From assembly GCF_011682175.1 (NCBI RefSeq), contig NZ_WHJG01000009.1, forward strand, positions 124,001-188,000: DNA of 64,000 nt. The letters run 5' to 3'. Positions 1 through 10,300 of the stretch are shown piece by piece. The notes under the pieces were generated by a model. That model saw nothing but the letters and a program-made list of their open reading frames with translations. It made no database searches and was not told where the DNA came from. Position numbers and translations under genes: made by a program. The first letter of the stretch is position 1, and every line of letters begins with the position of its first letter. The stretch is from Massilia frigida (lineage in GTDB: Bacteria > Pseudomonadota > Gammaproteobacteria > Burkholderiales > Burkholderiaceae_D).

Positions 1-47
1 TCGCTGCCGTGCGCATCGGCCCGCTGGCGCTGGAATTCTTCACTCAT
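1..47 (-). CDS. 5' end of an unidentified gene, cut by the window edge
   Basis: An ATG on the minus strand at 47 opens a frame reading MSEEFQRQRADAHGS, which runs off the left edge. Codon use fits the neighbourhood. Fifteen residues are too few to name a family, and the upstream bases show no clear Shine-Dalgarno sequence. It would be divergent from nothing in the window: the next gene (139-3031) is on the same strand and ends 91 bp upstream of this start. Confidence 0.35.
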   Translation of the reverse strand, partial: MSEEFQRQRADAHGS

Positions 48-138
48 GGTGGGTCGCTTGGCTCTAAAATGGCTGTCAGCCGAGGATGATAGTCTATTTT
101 TGAACAAAGATGTCGATCTGACCACAGCAACCAGCACG

Positions 139-3031
139 CTATGACATTTCGGCCGCCGCCCGCTGCTCCCCGGCCATCGCCGGCGCCAGGCTGGCGCGCT
201 CGCGCAGCAGTGCCTCAAAGGCCGGCGCGGCCAGCGGACGGCTGAAAAAGTAGCCCTGCATTTCGTCGCAGCCATGGCGCCGCAGGTAGTCGAGCTGCTC
301 GGCCGTCTCCACCCCTTCGGCAATCACCGACAGCTTCAGGTTATGCGCCAGCGCGATGATCGAGGCCACGATCGCGGCATCGTTGGCGTCGCGCGTGATG
401 TCGGACACGAACGAGCGGTCGATCTTGAGCACGTCGATCGGAAAACGCGACAGATACGACAGGCTCGAATACCCCGTGCCGAAGTCGTCGATCGACAGGT
501 TCACGCCGAGCGACTTCATGCTGTGCAGCAGTTCGACCGCGAGCGTGACGTCGCTCATGAACAGGCTTTCGGTCAGTTCGATCTCCAGCAGCGCCGGCGC
601 CAGCCCGGTCTGGGCCAGCACGTCGCGGATCTCGGCCAGCAGGTCGGGGGCGCCGAACTGGCGCGCCGACAGGTTCACGGCCACCCGCAGCATGCCCAGC
701 CCGGCATCCTGCCAGGCTTTGTTCTGGGCGCAGGCGGTGCGCATCACCCAGGCGCCGATCGGCACGATCAGCCCGGTTTCCTCGGCCACCGAAATAAAGC
801 GGTTGGGCGCCACCACGCCCAGTTCGGGATGCTGCCAGCGGATCAGCGCTTCCATGCCGACGATCTGGCCGCTGGCCAGGTTGACCTGGGGCTGGTAGTG
901 CAGCACGAATTCCTTGCGTTCCAGCGCGCTGCGCAGCGCGCTTTCGATGCGTACCCGTTCTTGCGCTTCCTCGTTCATGGCCGGGGTGTAGAACTGGAAG
1001 TTGTTGCGGCCCAGTTTCTTGGCGCGGTACATGGCGATGTCGGCGTGTTCGATCAGGCTGTCGGCCGGGGTGCCGTCGGTGGGGAACACGGCCACGCCGA
1101 TGCTGCAGGTGACGAAAAATTCCTTGGTCCCGAGCGGCACCGGCTGCGCCACCGCGTCCATCAGGCGCTGTACCACGTCGGCTTGCAGGCGTTCGTCGGC
1201 GTGTTCGGTGAGGATGGCGACGAATTCGTCGCCCGACAGGCGCGCCACGGTGTCGGTGTCGCGCAGGGCCGCGCGCAGGCGCGCCGCGATCGTCATCAGC
1301 AGCACGTCGCCGGCCTTGTGGCCCATGCTGTCGTTGACGAATTTGAAACGGTCCAGGTCGATCAGCAAGACCCACACCGGCCGCTCGCAGCGCTGCGAAT
1401 ACGCCACCGCCTGGCCCAGGCGGTCCTGCAGCAGGCTGCGGTTGGGCAGGCCGGTGAGCACGTCGTGCTGGGCGATGTGCCGGATACGTTGCTCGGTCAG
1501 CTTGCGGGCGGTGATGTCGGTGCCGGTGCCGCGGTAGCCGCGGAATACGCCGCCGGCGTCGAACACCGGTTCGCCGTTGATGCTGAACCAGCGCGTCTCG
1601 CCGTGTTCGTCGACGGTTTCGTAGGCGAGGTCGGTGAACGCTTCGCGCGCCAGCAGTTGCGCCATGTGGGCCTTGCCCCAGTCGCTCTCTTGCATGCCGG
1701 TCACGGTTTCCCAGCGCGTGCGGCCGATCAGGCGCCCGGCCGCGACCCCGCCTTTTTCGCCGAGCCCGCCGGTGATGTCGATAAAGCGCAGGTCGGCGTC
1801 CTGTTCCCAGTACCAGTCGGAGGACATGGTGACCAGCTGGCGGAAGCGCTGTTCGCTTTCCTGCAGCGCCGCTTCGGTGCGGCGCCGCGCCAGCACGTCG
1901 TCGATCAGGCGCTGGTTGGACAGTTTCAGGTCGGCGGTGCGTTCGTCGACCAGCAACTGGACGCGGCGCGAGCGCTGCACCAGGGTTTGCACGAAGGCGG
2001 CCATCAGCAAGGTAAACAGCAGGCCGCCGGCCAGGGTGAATGCCCAGCCGGGATGGTTGTGCAAGACCGGGCGCGGGGTGGCGCTGACCACCACGGTCCA
2101 GGGCTGGCCGGCGACGTCGAGCGCGGCGCTGTGGCGTTCGCGGTGGCGCGCGGTGGCCCAGCGGCGCAGCGGGCCGAGGGCGGCGTGCTCGCGCATGGCC
2201 ACGTCCAGCCCGACGCTGGCGTACACCAGGTGGGCCGGGTCGGTGCCGGCAGTGGCGTAGACCGCCAGGTGCACGCCCTGGTCGGCGTGCAGGTCGGCGC
2301 CGCGCAGGATCTTGTCGACCAGGTCGCGCGCGCGGATGATGGCGGCGGTGTCGCCGATCAGGGCGGCGCGCCGTTGGTCGGCGCTGCCGAGCGCGGCGCC
2401 GGGCCGGTACACCGGCATGATGACTTCGAAGCCGCCTTGCGGGCGCTTGTCTTGCGCCAGGCTGAGCAGGCCGGTGGCGGCGGCGCGTCCGCTGGCGGTG
2501 GCCTGGTCGAGCGCGTTCATGACTTGCGCATTCGGGCTGACGGACAGGCCGAAGGCCGCTTCGTTGCCTTGCATCGGTTCCAGGTAGTCGACCACGCTGT
2601 AGCGCGCGCGGCGGCGCCAGGTGGCGTCCCTGCGGCCCCATTTCGGTGATGCGGGTGCCCGGCACCACCTGCCCCAGCTCGGCCTCGGCCGCTTCGCGTT
2701 CGGCGCCGCTGACCAGCCGGTGAAAGTTGAAGGCCTGGATGAAGGGGTAGCGCTGCAGCAGCGGTTGGGTGAAGTCGTGGAATTGGCGGCGCGTGACCGG
2801 GTGCACCGTGGCAAACAGCTGGTTGGTGACGGTGACCACTTCGACCGCTTCGTCGAGCCCCTGGCGGATGGCGGCCACGCGCACCGTGGCGCGCTGCTGG
2901 AAGGCGAGCGCGTGTTTGTCGTCTTCGAGCCGGGCCACGGCCAGCGCCAGCAGCGCGGTGGCGCCCAGGCCAGCGCCGAGGGTGAGCGCCGCCGCGACGG
3001 AGAGCGAGAACGGCAAGCGACGACGCAACAT
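139..3031 (-). pseudogene. CHASE-PAS-GGDEF-EAL c-di-GMP enzyme gene with an internal frameshift
   Basis: Two overlapping minus-strand frames make up one protein. The frame starting at 3031 gives an N-terminal membrane segment and the first half of a CHASE-type sensor domain (through GTRITEMGPQGR). The second frame then carries on with YSVVDYLEPMQGNEAAFG, a second membrane segment, a PAS domain, a GGDEF domain with SGDEF, and a complete EAL domain (EALIRW, TESLFM, DDFGTGYSSL). The frame change lies at about 2590-2645 in a GC-rich run and corresponds to one extra base (or two missing). Apart from this the gene is complete and every catalytic motif is readable. Intact, it would be an inner-membrane sensor that makes or degrades c-di-GMP. 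The frameshift may be real decay or an assembly error in a homopolymer-rich stretch; the sequence alone cannot tell. Confidence 0.85.
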
Positions 3032-3168
3032 TTCCTGTTTCCTAATAGAAGACGGCGGCGCCCGCGCGCCGCTCCGATTGCGGCTTTAGTTTGTCACAAA
3101 ATGATGAAAATCGGTAACGCGATTGATCGGTAGCAACAAAAAAGCGAGGTGGCGCGCCGGGGCGGCAT

Positions 3169-3981
3169 TCATTTGGAGGGCTTGAATGGATGTTGCAGCC
3201 ATGCCACGACGGCGCGCGCCAGCAGGCGGTTGAGCAGGCTGCTGCCCAGGCCCTGGCGCCGCGCCACCCAGCGCTGCAGGCGCAGGGCGCGCGGCAGCGG
3301 CTGGGCGGGATCGAGCCGGGCCGGGGCCTTGACGGCGAACAGGATGCGGTTGTTGCCGGCGCTGCGCTCGAACCAGCAGACGCGCTCGTTGAACATCAGG
3401 CGCAGGCGCGCCAGCATGCCGGCGTAGCGCGGGTCGTAGCTGAAGATATTGGCCACCAGCACGCCGCCATCGCGCAGGGCGGCGCGGCAGTCGCCGTAGA
3501 AGCGGGCCGTGCCCAGCGCCGGCGGCAGGCCGGCGGTGTCGAAGCCGTCGATCAGCAGCACGTCGGCGCAGGCCGGCGCGGCGGCCAGCCAGTCGACCGC
3601 GTCGGCATGGACCACGCTGAAGCGCGCATCGTCGGGCGGCACGCAGAATTGTTCGCGCAGGGCGATCACGTCGGCGCGCAGCTCGATCACGGTGATGCGC
3701 GCCTGCGGAAAGTGGCGGTAGCAGAATTTGGCCAGCGAGCCGCCGCCCAGCCCGACCATGACGATGGCGCGCGGGCGCGGCACGAACAGGGCGAAGCACA
3801 TGATGGCGCGGCAGTAGGCCAGCACCAGCGCTTCCGGACGCGAGAGGCGCATTTCGGACTGCACGTCGCCGGGCAGGAATTCGAGGGTGCGGCGGTCGCC
3901 GCAGGTCTGCACCAGGGGTGCGCCGCGCGCCGGGGCGGAGGCGGGCGACGGCGGCAGTGGTTGGTCGGTCAGTGGCGGCAT
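3169..3981 (-). CDS. Spermidine-synthase-like SAM-fold protein
   Basis: 270 aa with a Rossmann methyltransferase-like core typical of the polyamine aminopropyltransferase (SpeE) superfamily: a glycine-rich MVGLGGGSLAKF loop, the acidic strand ITVIELRADV, then HADAVDWLA and DVLLIDGFD. The protein is single-domain, with no signal peptide or membrane segment, so it should be cytosolic. Many Massilia-type genomes carry such SpeE-like proteins without a polyamine operon, and none is present here; the substrate is therefore unknown. It is separated by 137 bp from the upstream minus-strand start region and is divergent from the small gene at 4152. Confidence 0.75.
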   Translation of the reverse strand: MPPLTDQPLPPSPASAPARGAPLVQTCGDRRTLEFLPGDVQSEMRLSRPEALVLAYCRAIMCFALFVPRPRAIVMVGLGGGSLAKFCYRHFPQARITVIELRADVIALREQFCVPPDDARFSVVHADAVDWLAAAPACADVLLIDGFDTAGLPPALGTARFYGDCRAALRDGGVLVANIFSYDPRYAGMLARLRLMFNERVCWFERSAGNNRILFAVKAPARLDPAQPLPRALRLQRWVARRQGLGSSLLNRLLARAVVAWLQHPFKPSK

Positions 3982-4151
3982 GGCGGTCCGGGGCAGGCTG
4001 GGCTGGCGCCAGTATAGCGGAGCGCGGCGCCGGCGCGCGCTCCCGCGCGCCCCTGTTGCGCCCCATCGGTTTCTGATAAGCTGATCCTGCCCCGGCTGTG
4101 TGTGGCCGGCTTCAAGCGGCCGGCCTGCGGCGCGGCCAACCCGGAGAGACT

Positions 4152-4427
4152 ATGTTTTTAGACCACCCCACCATCACCGCGACCAACAGCTTCACCGAGC
4201 CGGACCGCATCGAGCGGCTGACCCGGGTGTACGGCTATGTGGTGGCGCTGGCCGATCTTGCCGGTGTCGAGGGCTTCATCGAGAAGTTCACCCAGATCCA
4301 CGACCACAAGGGCACCCTGATCGTGTTCTGGAACGACTTGCCCAATGAGATAGAAAAGCAATTCTTCGCGCAAGCCTGGGCCAGCAAGATCGGCGACGGC
4401 AGCAGCAACGTCGAGCACGAAATCTGA
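4152..4427 (+). CDS. Small conserved hypothetical protein
   Basis: 91 aa starting MFLDHPTITATNSF. The start at 4152 is chosen over an upstream in-frame one because a GGAGAG ribosome site sits at 4143-4148 with ideal spacing. It is soluble, mildly acidic and has no signal peptide. The gene ends 17 bp before the GGDEF gene at 4445 and probably shares its transcript. I do not recognise a characterised family. The pattern (NRIERLTRVYGYVVALADL-like helix, then IHDHKGTLIVFW) suggests a small alpha/beta regulator, but that is only a guess. Confidence 0.7.
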   Translation: MFLDHPTITATNSFTEPDRIERLTRVYGYVVALADLAGVEGFIEKFTQIHDHKGTLIVFWNDLPNEIEKQFFAQAWASKIGDGSSNVEHEI

Positions 4428-4444
4428 CGCCCCCAGGCGCGGCG

Positions 4445-5686
4445 ATGGACATCACCACGATGTTGTTTGCGCTCGCGCTGGGCAACCTGAGCCTGGCGGC
4501 GACGCTGTTTTTCTACGAACACGAACGCGGCAAGCCGCTCAGCTGGTCGACCTGGGCCATCGCCAAGCAGTGCCAGGCGGTGGCGTGGCTGCTGTTGTAT
4601 TTCAACGGTAGCGGCGTGATGCCCGATGCGGTGTCGGTCCCGGCCGGCTACGCGGTGCTGTTTGCCGGGGTCGGCCTGGAAGCGGGCGCGCTGTGGGAAG
4701 CGGCCGGGCGCCTGGCGTGGCGCCGCGTCGCCTATCCCGTCATCGCCGTCTCGGTGGCGCTGTTCCTGGCGTGCTATGTGATCGACGAAGCCGGCATGCG
4801 GGTGGTGGCCGGGGCGCTGATCCTGGGCGTTCTGCACCTGGCCAGCGCGGCGGCCCTGGCGCGCGGCTGGCGCGGCGGCACCATGCTGCACCGCTTCCTG
4901 GTGATCGCCATCGCCGCGCTGGCGCTGCTGGTGGCGGCGCGCGGCATCCTGGTGCTGACCATGCCGGGCGGCTGGGGCTGGCTGAGCAAGGGCTTGCTGC
5001 AGGTGCTGACCTCGGGCGCGCTGTACTTGCTGATGCTGTTCAACGGTTACGGCTTCCTGCTGCTGGCGCGCGAGCAGCAGCGGCTCGAACTGGAGCGTCT
5101 GGCGCTGGTCGATCCGCTCACCGACCTGCCCAACCGGCGCAGCTTTTTCGCCGCCCTGGCGCCGTGGATGGCGCTGGCGCGCCGGCCCGGCCAGCCGAGC
5201 GCGCTGGTGATGCTTGACTTCGACCAGTTCAAGCGGGTCAATGACAGTTATGGCCATCCGGCCGGCGACACGGTGCTGCGCAGCGTGGCCGAGGTGTGCA
5301 AGCGCCAGTTGCGCGACAGCGACCAGCTGGGCCGCCTGGTGGGGGTGGAATTCGCCCTGCTGCTGCCGCGCACCGGCCTGGACGAGGCGCTGATGGTGGC
5401 CGAGCGCATCCGCGCGGCGGTCGAGGCCAGTCCGGTCAAGACCGAACGGGCGATGATTTCGATGACCGCCAGTTTCGGCGTGACCGTGATCCGCCCGGAC
5501 GACAGCACGGTGAGCCTGTTCAAGCGCGCCGACGAAGCCCTGCGCGCGGCCAAGCAGGGCGGGCGCAACAAGGTGGCGGCCGCGCCCATAGGGGACCCGC
5601 CCGGCGTGGATTCGCCCGGCGTGGATGCGCCCCGCGTGGATGCGCCCGGCGTGGATGCGCCCGGCGTGGACTCGCCGCCCGTGTAG
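4445..5686 (+). CDS. Membrane GGDEF-domain protein with degenerate active site and intact I-site
   Basis: 413 aa. Residues about 5-205 form six or seven hydrophobic segments (an unclassified membrane sensor). Residues about 215-380 form a GGDEF domain with the usual VDPLTDLPNRRSF and MLDFDQFKRVNDSYGH motifs. The signature reads V-G-V-E-F at residues 299-303 instead of G-G-D/E-E-F, losing the first glycine and the metal-binding acidic residue. The inhibitory site RDSD (290-293) is kept, exactly five residues upstream. From the family, cyclase activity is expected to be lost while c-di-GMP binding may remain. The C-terminus is a low-complexity tail of about five GVDAP/GVDSP repeats. It is probably co-transcribed with the small gene at 4152. 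Confidence 0.88.
   Translation: MDITTMLFALALGNLSLAATLFFYEHERGKPLSWSTWAIAKQCQAVAWLLLYFNGSGVMPDAVSVPAGYAVLFAGVGLEAGALWEAAGRLAWRRVAYPVIAVSVALFLACYVIDEAGMRVVAGALILGVLHLASAAALARGWRGGTMLHRFLVIAIAALALLVAARGILVLTMPGGWGWLSKGLLQVLTSGALYLLMLFNGYGFLLLAREQQRLELERLALVDPLTDLPNRRSFFAALAPWMALARRPGQPSALVMLDFDQFKRVNDSYGHPAGDTVLRSVAEVCKRQLRDSDQLGRLVGVEFALLLPRTGLDEALMVAERIRAAVEASPVKTERAMISMTASFGVTVIRPDDSTVSLFKRADEALRAAKQGGRNKVAAAPIGDPPGVDSPGVDAPRVDAPGVDAPGVDSPPV
5600..5677 (+). repeat. 15-bp tandem repeat encoding a GVDAP/GVDSP tail
   Basis: About five imperfect copies of a 15-bp unit (ccggcgtggatgcgc and variants) lie at the 3' end of the GGDEF gene. They are in frame and give a Pro/Gly/Val/Asp-rich C-terminal tail. 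Copy number may vary between strains by slippage. Confidence 0.8.
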
Positions 5687-5807
5687 CGCGCGGCAACACA
5701 AGGATGGCGGCCCGGTCCGCCGTCATGAGCACGTCATAAAACTCCGTTACCGTGACTGGTTTTGCAGCGGGTGAGCCTGGATGACAACAATACAGAAAGA
5801 GGCTTCG

Positions 5808-7265
5808 ATGTACGCTGCCGTAGATTTGGGTTCCAACAGTTTTCGCCTGCATATCGGCAAGCACGATGGCGATGCGATCCGCGTGTTAAAGAGCGTGCGC
5901 GAGCCGATCCGCCTGGCCGCCGGGCTCGACGCCAAGGGCAATCTGACCGAGGCGGCCATGCAGTCGGCCCTGGCCTGCCTGCGCAATTTCCAGGCGGTGC
6001 TGGCCGGCTACCGGCTCGACGCGGTGCGCGTGGTGGCCACGTCCACCCTGCGCGTGGCGCGCAACGGCGCGGCATTCCTGCCGGCCGCCGAGCAAGCCAT
6101 CGGCTATCCGATCGAGATCATCTCGGGCGAGGAAGAGGGGCGCCTGATCTACATGGGCGTGGCCAGCACCCTGCCTGACGCCGCCGAGCGGCGCCTGGTG
6201 ATCGACATCGGCGGCGGTTCCACCGAAATCATTCTCGGGCACGGCCCGGACATCGAGCGGGTCGAGTCGTTCAGCATCGGCACGGTCAAGCAAAGCCTGT
6301 CGTTTTTCGTCGGCGGGCGGATCGACGCGGTCTCGTTCGAGGCGGCCATCCTGTCGGCGCGCAGCCACTTCGAGGATGCCGCGCCACCCTATCATCCGCA
6401 GTTCTGGAAGCAGGCCTACGGCTCCTCGGGCACGATCCGGGCGATTGCCGACATCATCGCCAAGAACAATCTGGGCGACGGCAAACTGTCCGCCGCCGGA
6501 CTCGATGCGCTCAAGCTGCGCTTCATCGACTTCGGCCAGGTGGCGCGCATCGACATGCCGGGCCTGCGCCCGGACCGCGCCGGCACCATCATCGGCGGCC
6601 TGGCGATCCTGATCGCGCTGGTGCGCGAACTCGATATCGAGGTCATGCAGTCGATCGAGGCGGGCCTGCGCATGGGCGTCATGTGGGACCTGTACCTGCG
6701 CTCGATGCAGCGCGACCGGCGCGAGGAATCGGTGGTGGCGCTGGCGCGCAAATTCCATGTCGACGATGAACGCGCAGGGCGCGTGGCGGCGCTGGCGGGC
6801 GCCCTGTACACCCAGCTCAAGCCGGCCGGCGACGGCTGCGCCAAGCTGCTGCGCTGGAGCGCGCTGCTGCACGAAATGGGGATGGTGGTGTCGCAGACCG
6901 GTTACCACAAGCATGCGGCCTACATGATCGAGAACGCCGACCTGCCCGGGTTCACCACGCGCGAGCAGCGCGTGATGGGCAAACTGATCCTGGCGCAGAA
7001 GGGCAACCTGCGCAAGGTGGCCGATGCGCTCACCGACCTTGACTTCGCCAAGGCGGTGCTGGCGCTGCGCGTGGCGATCCTGCTGATGCATGCGCGCATC
7101 GACGCCGACGCCGGTGAACTCAAGCTGCGCATGAAGAACCGCATCGACCTCGAGATCCGGCGCGAGTGGGTGGGCAGCCACCCGACCGTGTCGTACTGGA
7201 TCGAAAAAGAGCAGGAATGGTGGGACGAGGTGGGCACCGATTTCAGCGTGCGCAGCGTGGCTTAG
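5808..7265 (+). CDS. ppx: Exopolyphosphatase / Ppx-GppA family phosphatase
   Basis: 485 aa from the ATG at 5808, chosen because AAAGAGG (5796-5802) lies 5 nt upstream; an in-frame ATG at 5781 would add nine residues. The actin-like ATPase fold is clear: AAVDLGSNSFRLHIG (phosphate 1 loop), TSTLRVARNG, SGEEEGRLIYMGV and VIDIGGGSTEIILG (phosphate 2 loop). A C-terminal HD-like helical region includes LLHEMGMVV and HKHAAYMI. The family hydrolyses inorganic polyphosphate from its ends and/or pppGpp, linking phosphate storage to the stringent response. Length is normal. No ppk lies in the window, so polyphosphatase versus pppGpp preference cannot be decided. Confidence 0.93.
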   Translation: MYAAVDLGSNSFRLHIGKHDGDAIRVLKSVREPIRLAAGLDAKGNLTEAAMQSALACLRNFQAVLAGYRLDAVRVVATSTLRVARNGAAFLPAAEQAIGYPIEIISGEEEGRLIYMGVASTLPDAAERRLVIDIGGGSTEIILGHGPDIERVESFSIGTVKQSLSFFVGGRIDAVSFEAAILSARSHFEDAAPPYHPQFWKQAYGSSGTIRAIADIIAKNNLGDGKLSAAGLDALKLRFIDFGQVARIDMPGLRPDRAGTIIGGLAILIALVRELDIEVMQSIEAGLRMGVMWDLYLRSMQRDRREESVVALARKFHVDDERAGRVAALAGALYTQLKPAGDGCAKLLRWSALLHEMGMVVSQTGYHKHAAYMIENADLPGFTTREQRVMGKLILAQKGNLRKVADALTDLDFAKAVLALRVAILLMHARIDADAGELKLRMKNRIDLEIRREWVGSHPTVSYWIEKEQEWWDEVGTDFSVRSVA

Positions 7266-7381
7266 CGGGCACGGCGGGGCGCCCGGCGCTTGATTTTTGT
7301 ATCAAACGACCATCAGTAGTGGCATAATTGCCAACGCCTGAACGGAGAACGGCGTTTGTACGACAAAAACAAGAGGTGACC

Positions 7382-10300
7382 TTGACCCAGGCCCCGGACG
7401 GATACACCGTGATCGATACCCTGCGCGCGGACCAGCAGCTGGTCCTGTTGCGCGCGATGCGCGACGCCGACCGCTTGCCGGTGCTGCTGCTGCTGGCGGC
7501 GCACGGCGCGGCCCCCCATTCCAGCGCCTTCCTTGAGCACGAATACGCCTTGCGCGAGCTGCTCGACGGCGCCTGGGCCGCCACCCCGCTGGCGCTGCTG
7601 CCCGGCGCCGGCGGCGCCACCCTGGTGCTGGCCGACAGCGGCGGCGCGCCGCTTGACCTGTCCGCCAGTCCCCTCGACCTGCCCGATTTCCTGGCACAGG
7701 CGGCCGCGATCACGCTGGCAGTGTCGTATGCGCACCACAGTCGCCTGGTCCACCGCGACCTCGCCGCCCGGCATATCCTGTTCGATCCGGCCACCGCCGG
7801 CGTGCGCCTGACCGGCTTCGGCATGGCCACGCCGCTGAACGGTCCGGACGACCCCCAGGCCGACCTGGTTCGCCTCGGCCTGGTCCTGTATCACATGCTG
7901 TGCGGCGCAGAGGCGCAGGGCGGCGAGGCGGGCGCGCCCGAGCCGCTGGCGCCGCACCGGCGCCGTCCGGGCGTGGACCGCATCTGTTCTTCCATCGTCG
8001 CGCGGCTGCTGGCCGCCGACCCGGGGCAGCGCTACCAGAGCGCGGCCGGACTGTACGCCGACCTGCAGCACTGCCGCTCGATGCTCGAAGCGCAGGGCCG
8101 GGTCGAACCCTTCGTACTGGGCTGCCACGACGGCGCCCTGCGCGTGCGCATTCCGGGCTCGCTGGTCGGGCGCGCGCCGCAACTGGCGCTGCTCGACGAT
8201 GCCCTGCGCCACGCGGCCGCCGGCGGCGCGCCGCAACTGGTGCTGGTGTCGGGGCGTGCCGGCACCGGAAAGTCGGCCCTGGTGGCGGCGCTGCGCCGCT
8301 CTGAAACGGCGCTGGGCGCGACCATCATCGCCGGCAAATTCGACCAGCGCCAGCGCGACATCCCGTACGCCACGCTGGCCCAGGCTTTCCAGGGGCTGGT
8401 GCGCGAGCGCCTGCGCGAGGAGCCGGCCGCGCTGGCCGCCTGGCGCGCCGACCTGCAGGAGGCGCTCGGTCCCAACGCGCGCCTGATGCTCGACCTCATT
8501 CCCGAGCTGGCGCTGGTGATCGGCGAGCACGCCAGCCCGGCGCCGCTGGCGCCGCCGGAAGCGCAGAGCCGCTTCGATGGCGTGTTCCGGCGCTTCCTGC
8601 AAGCTTGCCGCCGTCCCGGCACGGCGCTGCTGGTGTGCCTCGACGACGTCCAGTGGATCGATCCGGCCAGCCTGAAACTGCTGTCGCACCTGCTGACCCA
8701 CCGTGGCATGGACCACATGCTGGCGATCTGTGCCTGGCGCACGCGCGAGGAGAGCGGTGCGCATCCGATGGCGCTGCCGCGCGACGCCATGCTGGCCAGC
8801 GGCGCCCAGGTGCGCGAGGTGGTGCTCGAAGCGCTCGACCGCGCCCAGGCCTGCGAGCTGGTGGCCGCGGCGCTCGATTGCGCCAGCGCCGAAGCGGCCC
8901 CGCTGGCGGCGCTGGTGTTCCCCAAGACGGCCGGCAATCCGTTTTTTACCTTGCAGTTCCTGACCCGGCTGGGCGAAAACCGCCTGCTGCGCTTCAACGA
9001 CGACGCCGCGTGCTGGGAGTGGGATGCGCAGGCGATCCAGGCCAGGGAGTTTTCCGACAACGTGGTCGAGCTGATGGTAAAGCGCCTGGGCCAGCTGCCC
9101 GGCTGCACCCTGGACCTGGTCAAGCTGCTCGCTTGCCTGGGGCCCGATTGCGGGCTCGATACGATCGCGCTGGTGTCGGGCATGTCGCTGCTGGAAACCG
9201 ACGAATACCTGTGGCCGGCCGCGCGCCTCGGGTTGATCGTGCGCGAGCCGGGCAATTACCGCTTCGCCCACGACCGCGTGCAGGAGGGCGCGTATTCGAT
9301 GATCGCCGGGTCCTCGCTGCCCGAGCGCCACCTGCATATCGGGCGCCTGCTGCTGGAAAACGTGGCGCCCGGATCGCTCGACAAGCATGTCTTCGACATC
9401 GTGCACCACCTGAACCGCGCGCGCGCGGCCATGCGCGACACGGCCGAACTGCGCGAGCTGGCGCGCCTGAACGCGCTGGCCGGCACGCGCGCGCGCAACG
9501 CGATCGCCTATGATTCGGCGCGCAATTATTTCTCGCTGGCGGCCGCGCTGACGCCGGCACGGGCATGGAAAGATGACCTCGACGCCACGTACGCCATGTA
9601 CGCGGCGCTGGCCGAATGCGAATACCTGTGCGGCCACCTGGAGCGCGCCGGGCGCCTGTTCGAGCTGCTGGTCGAGCAGTCCCGTTCGCGCATCGACCTG
9701 GCGCGCGTGGCGCTGCTGCGGGTGGCCGTGTACCAGCTGCGCGAACGCTTCGACCAGGCGGTGGCGGTGGCCCTCGACGCGCTGGCCCTGTTCGGCGTGA
9801 CCTTTCCGGCCACGCGCGCCGAAATCGACTGGGCCTTGCGCGAAGAACGCAGCGCCATCGACGCGCGCATGGCCGGGCGCAGCATCGACAGCCTGCGCGC
9901 CCTGCCGGCGAGCACCGACCCGGAAGTGGCGATCGTGGCCGAACTGCTGTCCGATATCGGTTCGCCCGTGTTCGCGGTGCGTCCGGAACTGTATTTCCTG
10001 CTGGCCGCCAAGGCGCTCAATTACACACTCACGCACGGACGCACCGAGTCGAGCTGCATGATCTATTCGCGCTACGCGATCCTGCTGGTGTCGCTGGGCG
10101 CGATCGAGGATGCGTTTGCGTTTTCGGCGCTGGCCATCGAACAGGTGCAGTTCAATGCACCGCCGTCCAAGCGCATCGGGCGCCTGCGCTTCGTGCATGC
10201 GGCCTACATTCACCCGTGGCGCGACCCGATCGCCGCCAGCGTGGCGTCGCTGGAGCTGGCCTTTGCCAGCTGCGAACGGGCCGGCGACCTGCCGCACGCC

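Noticed and set aside
5600-5677. CRISPR or regulatory repeat
   Set aside because: In-frame 15-bp coding repeats with no spacers.
7290-7328. Sigma70 promoter before the pseudokinase gene
   Set aside because: CATAAT at 7323-7328 is a fair -10, but no -35 lies at an acceptable distance.
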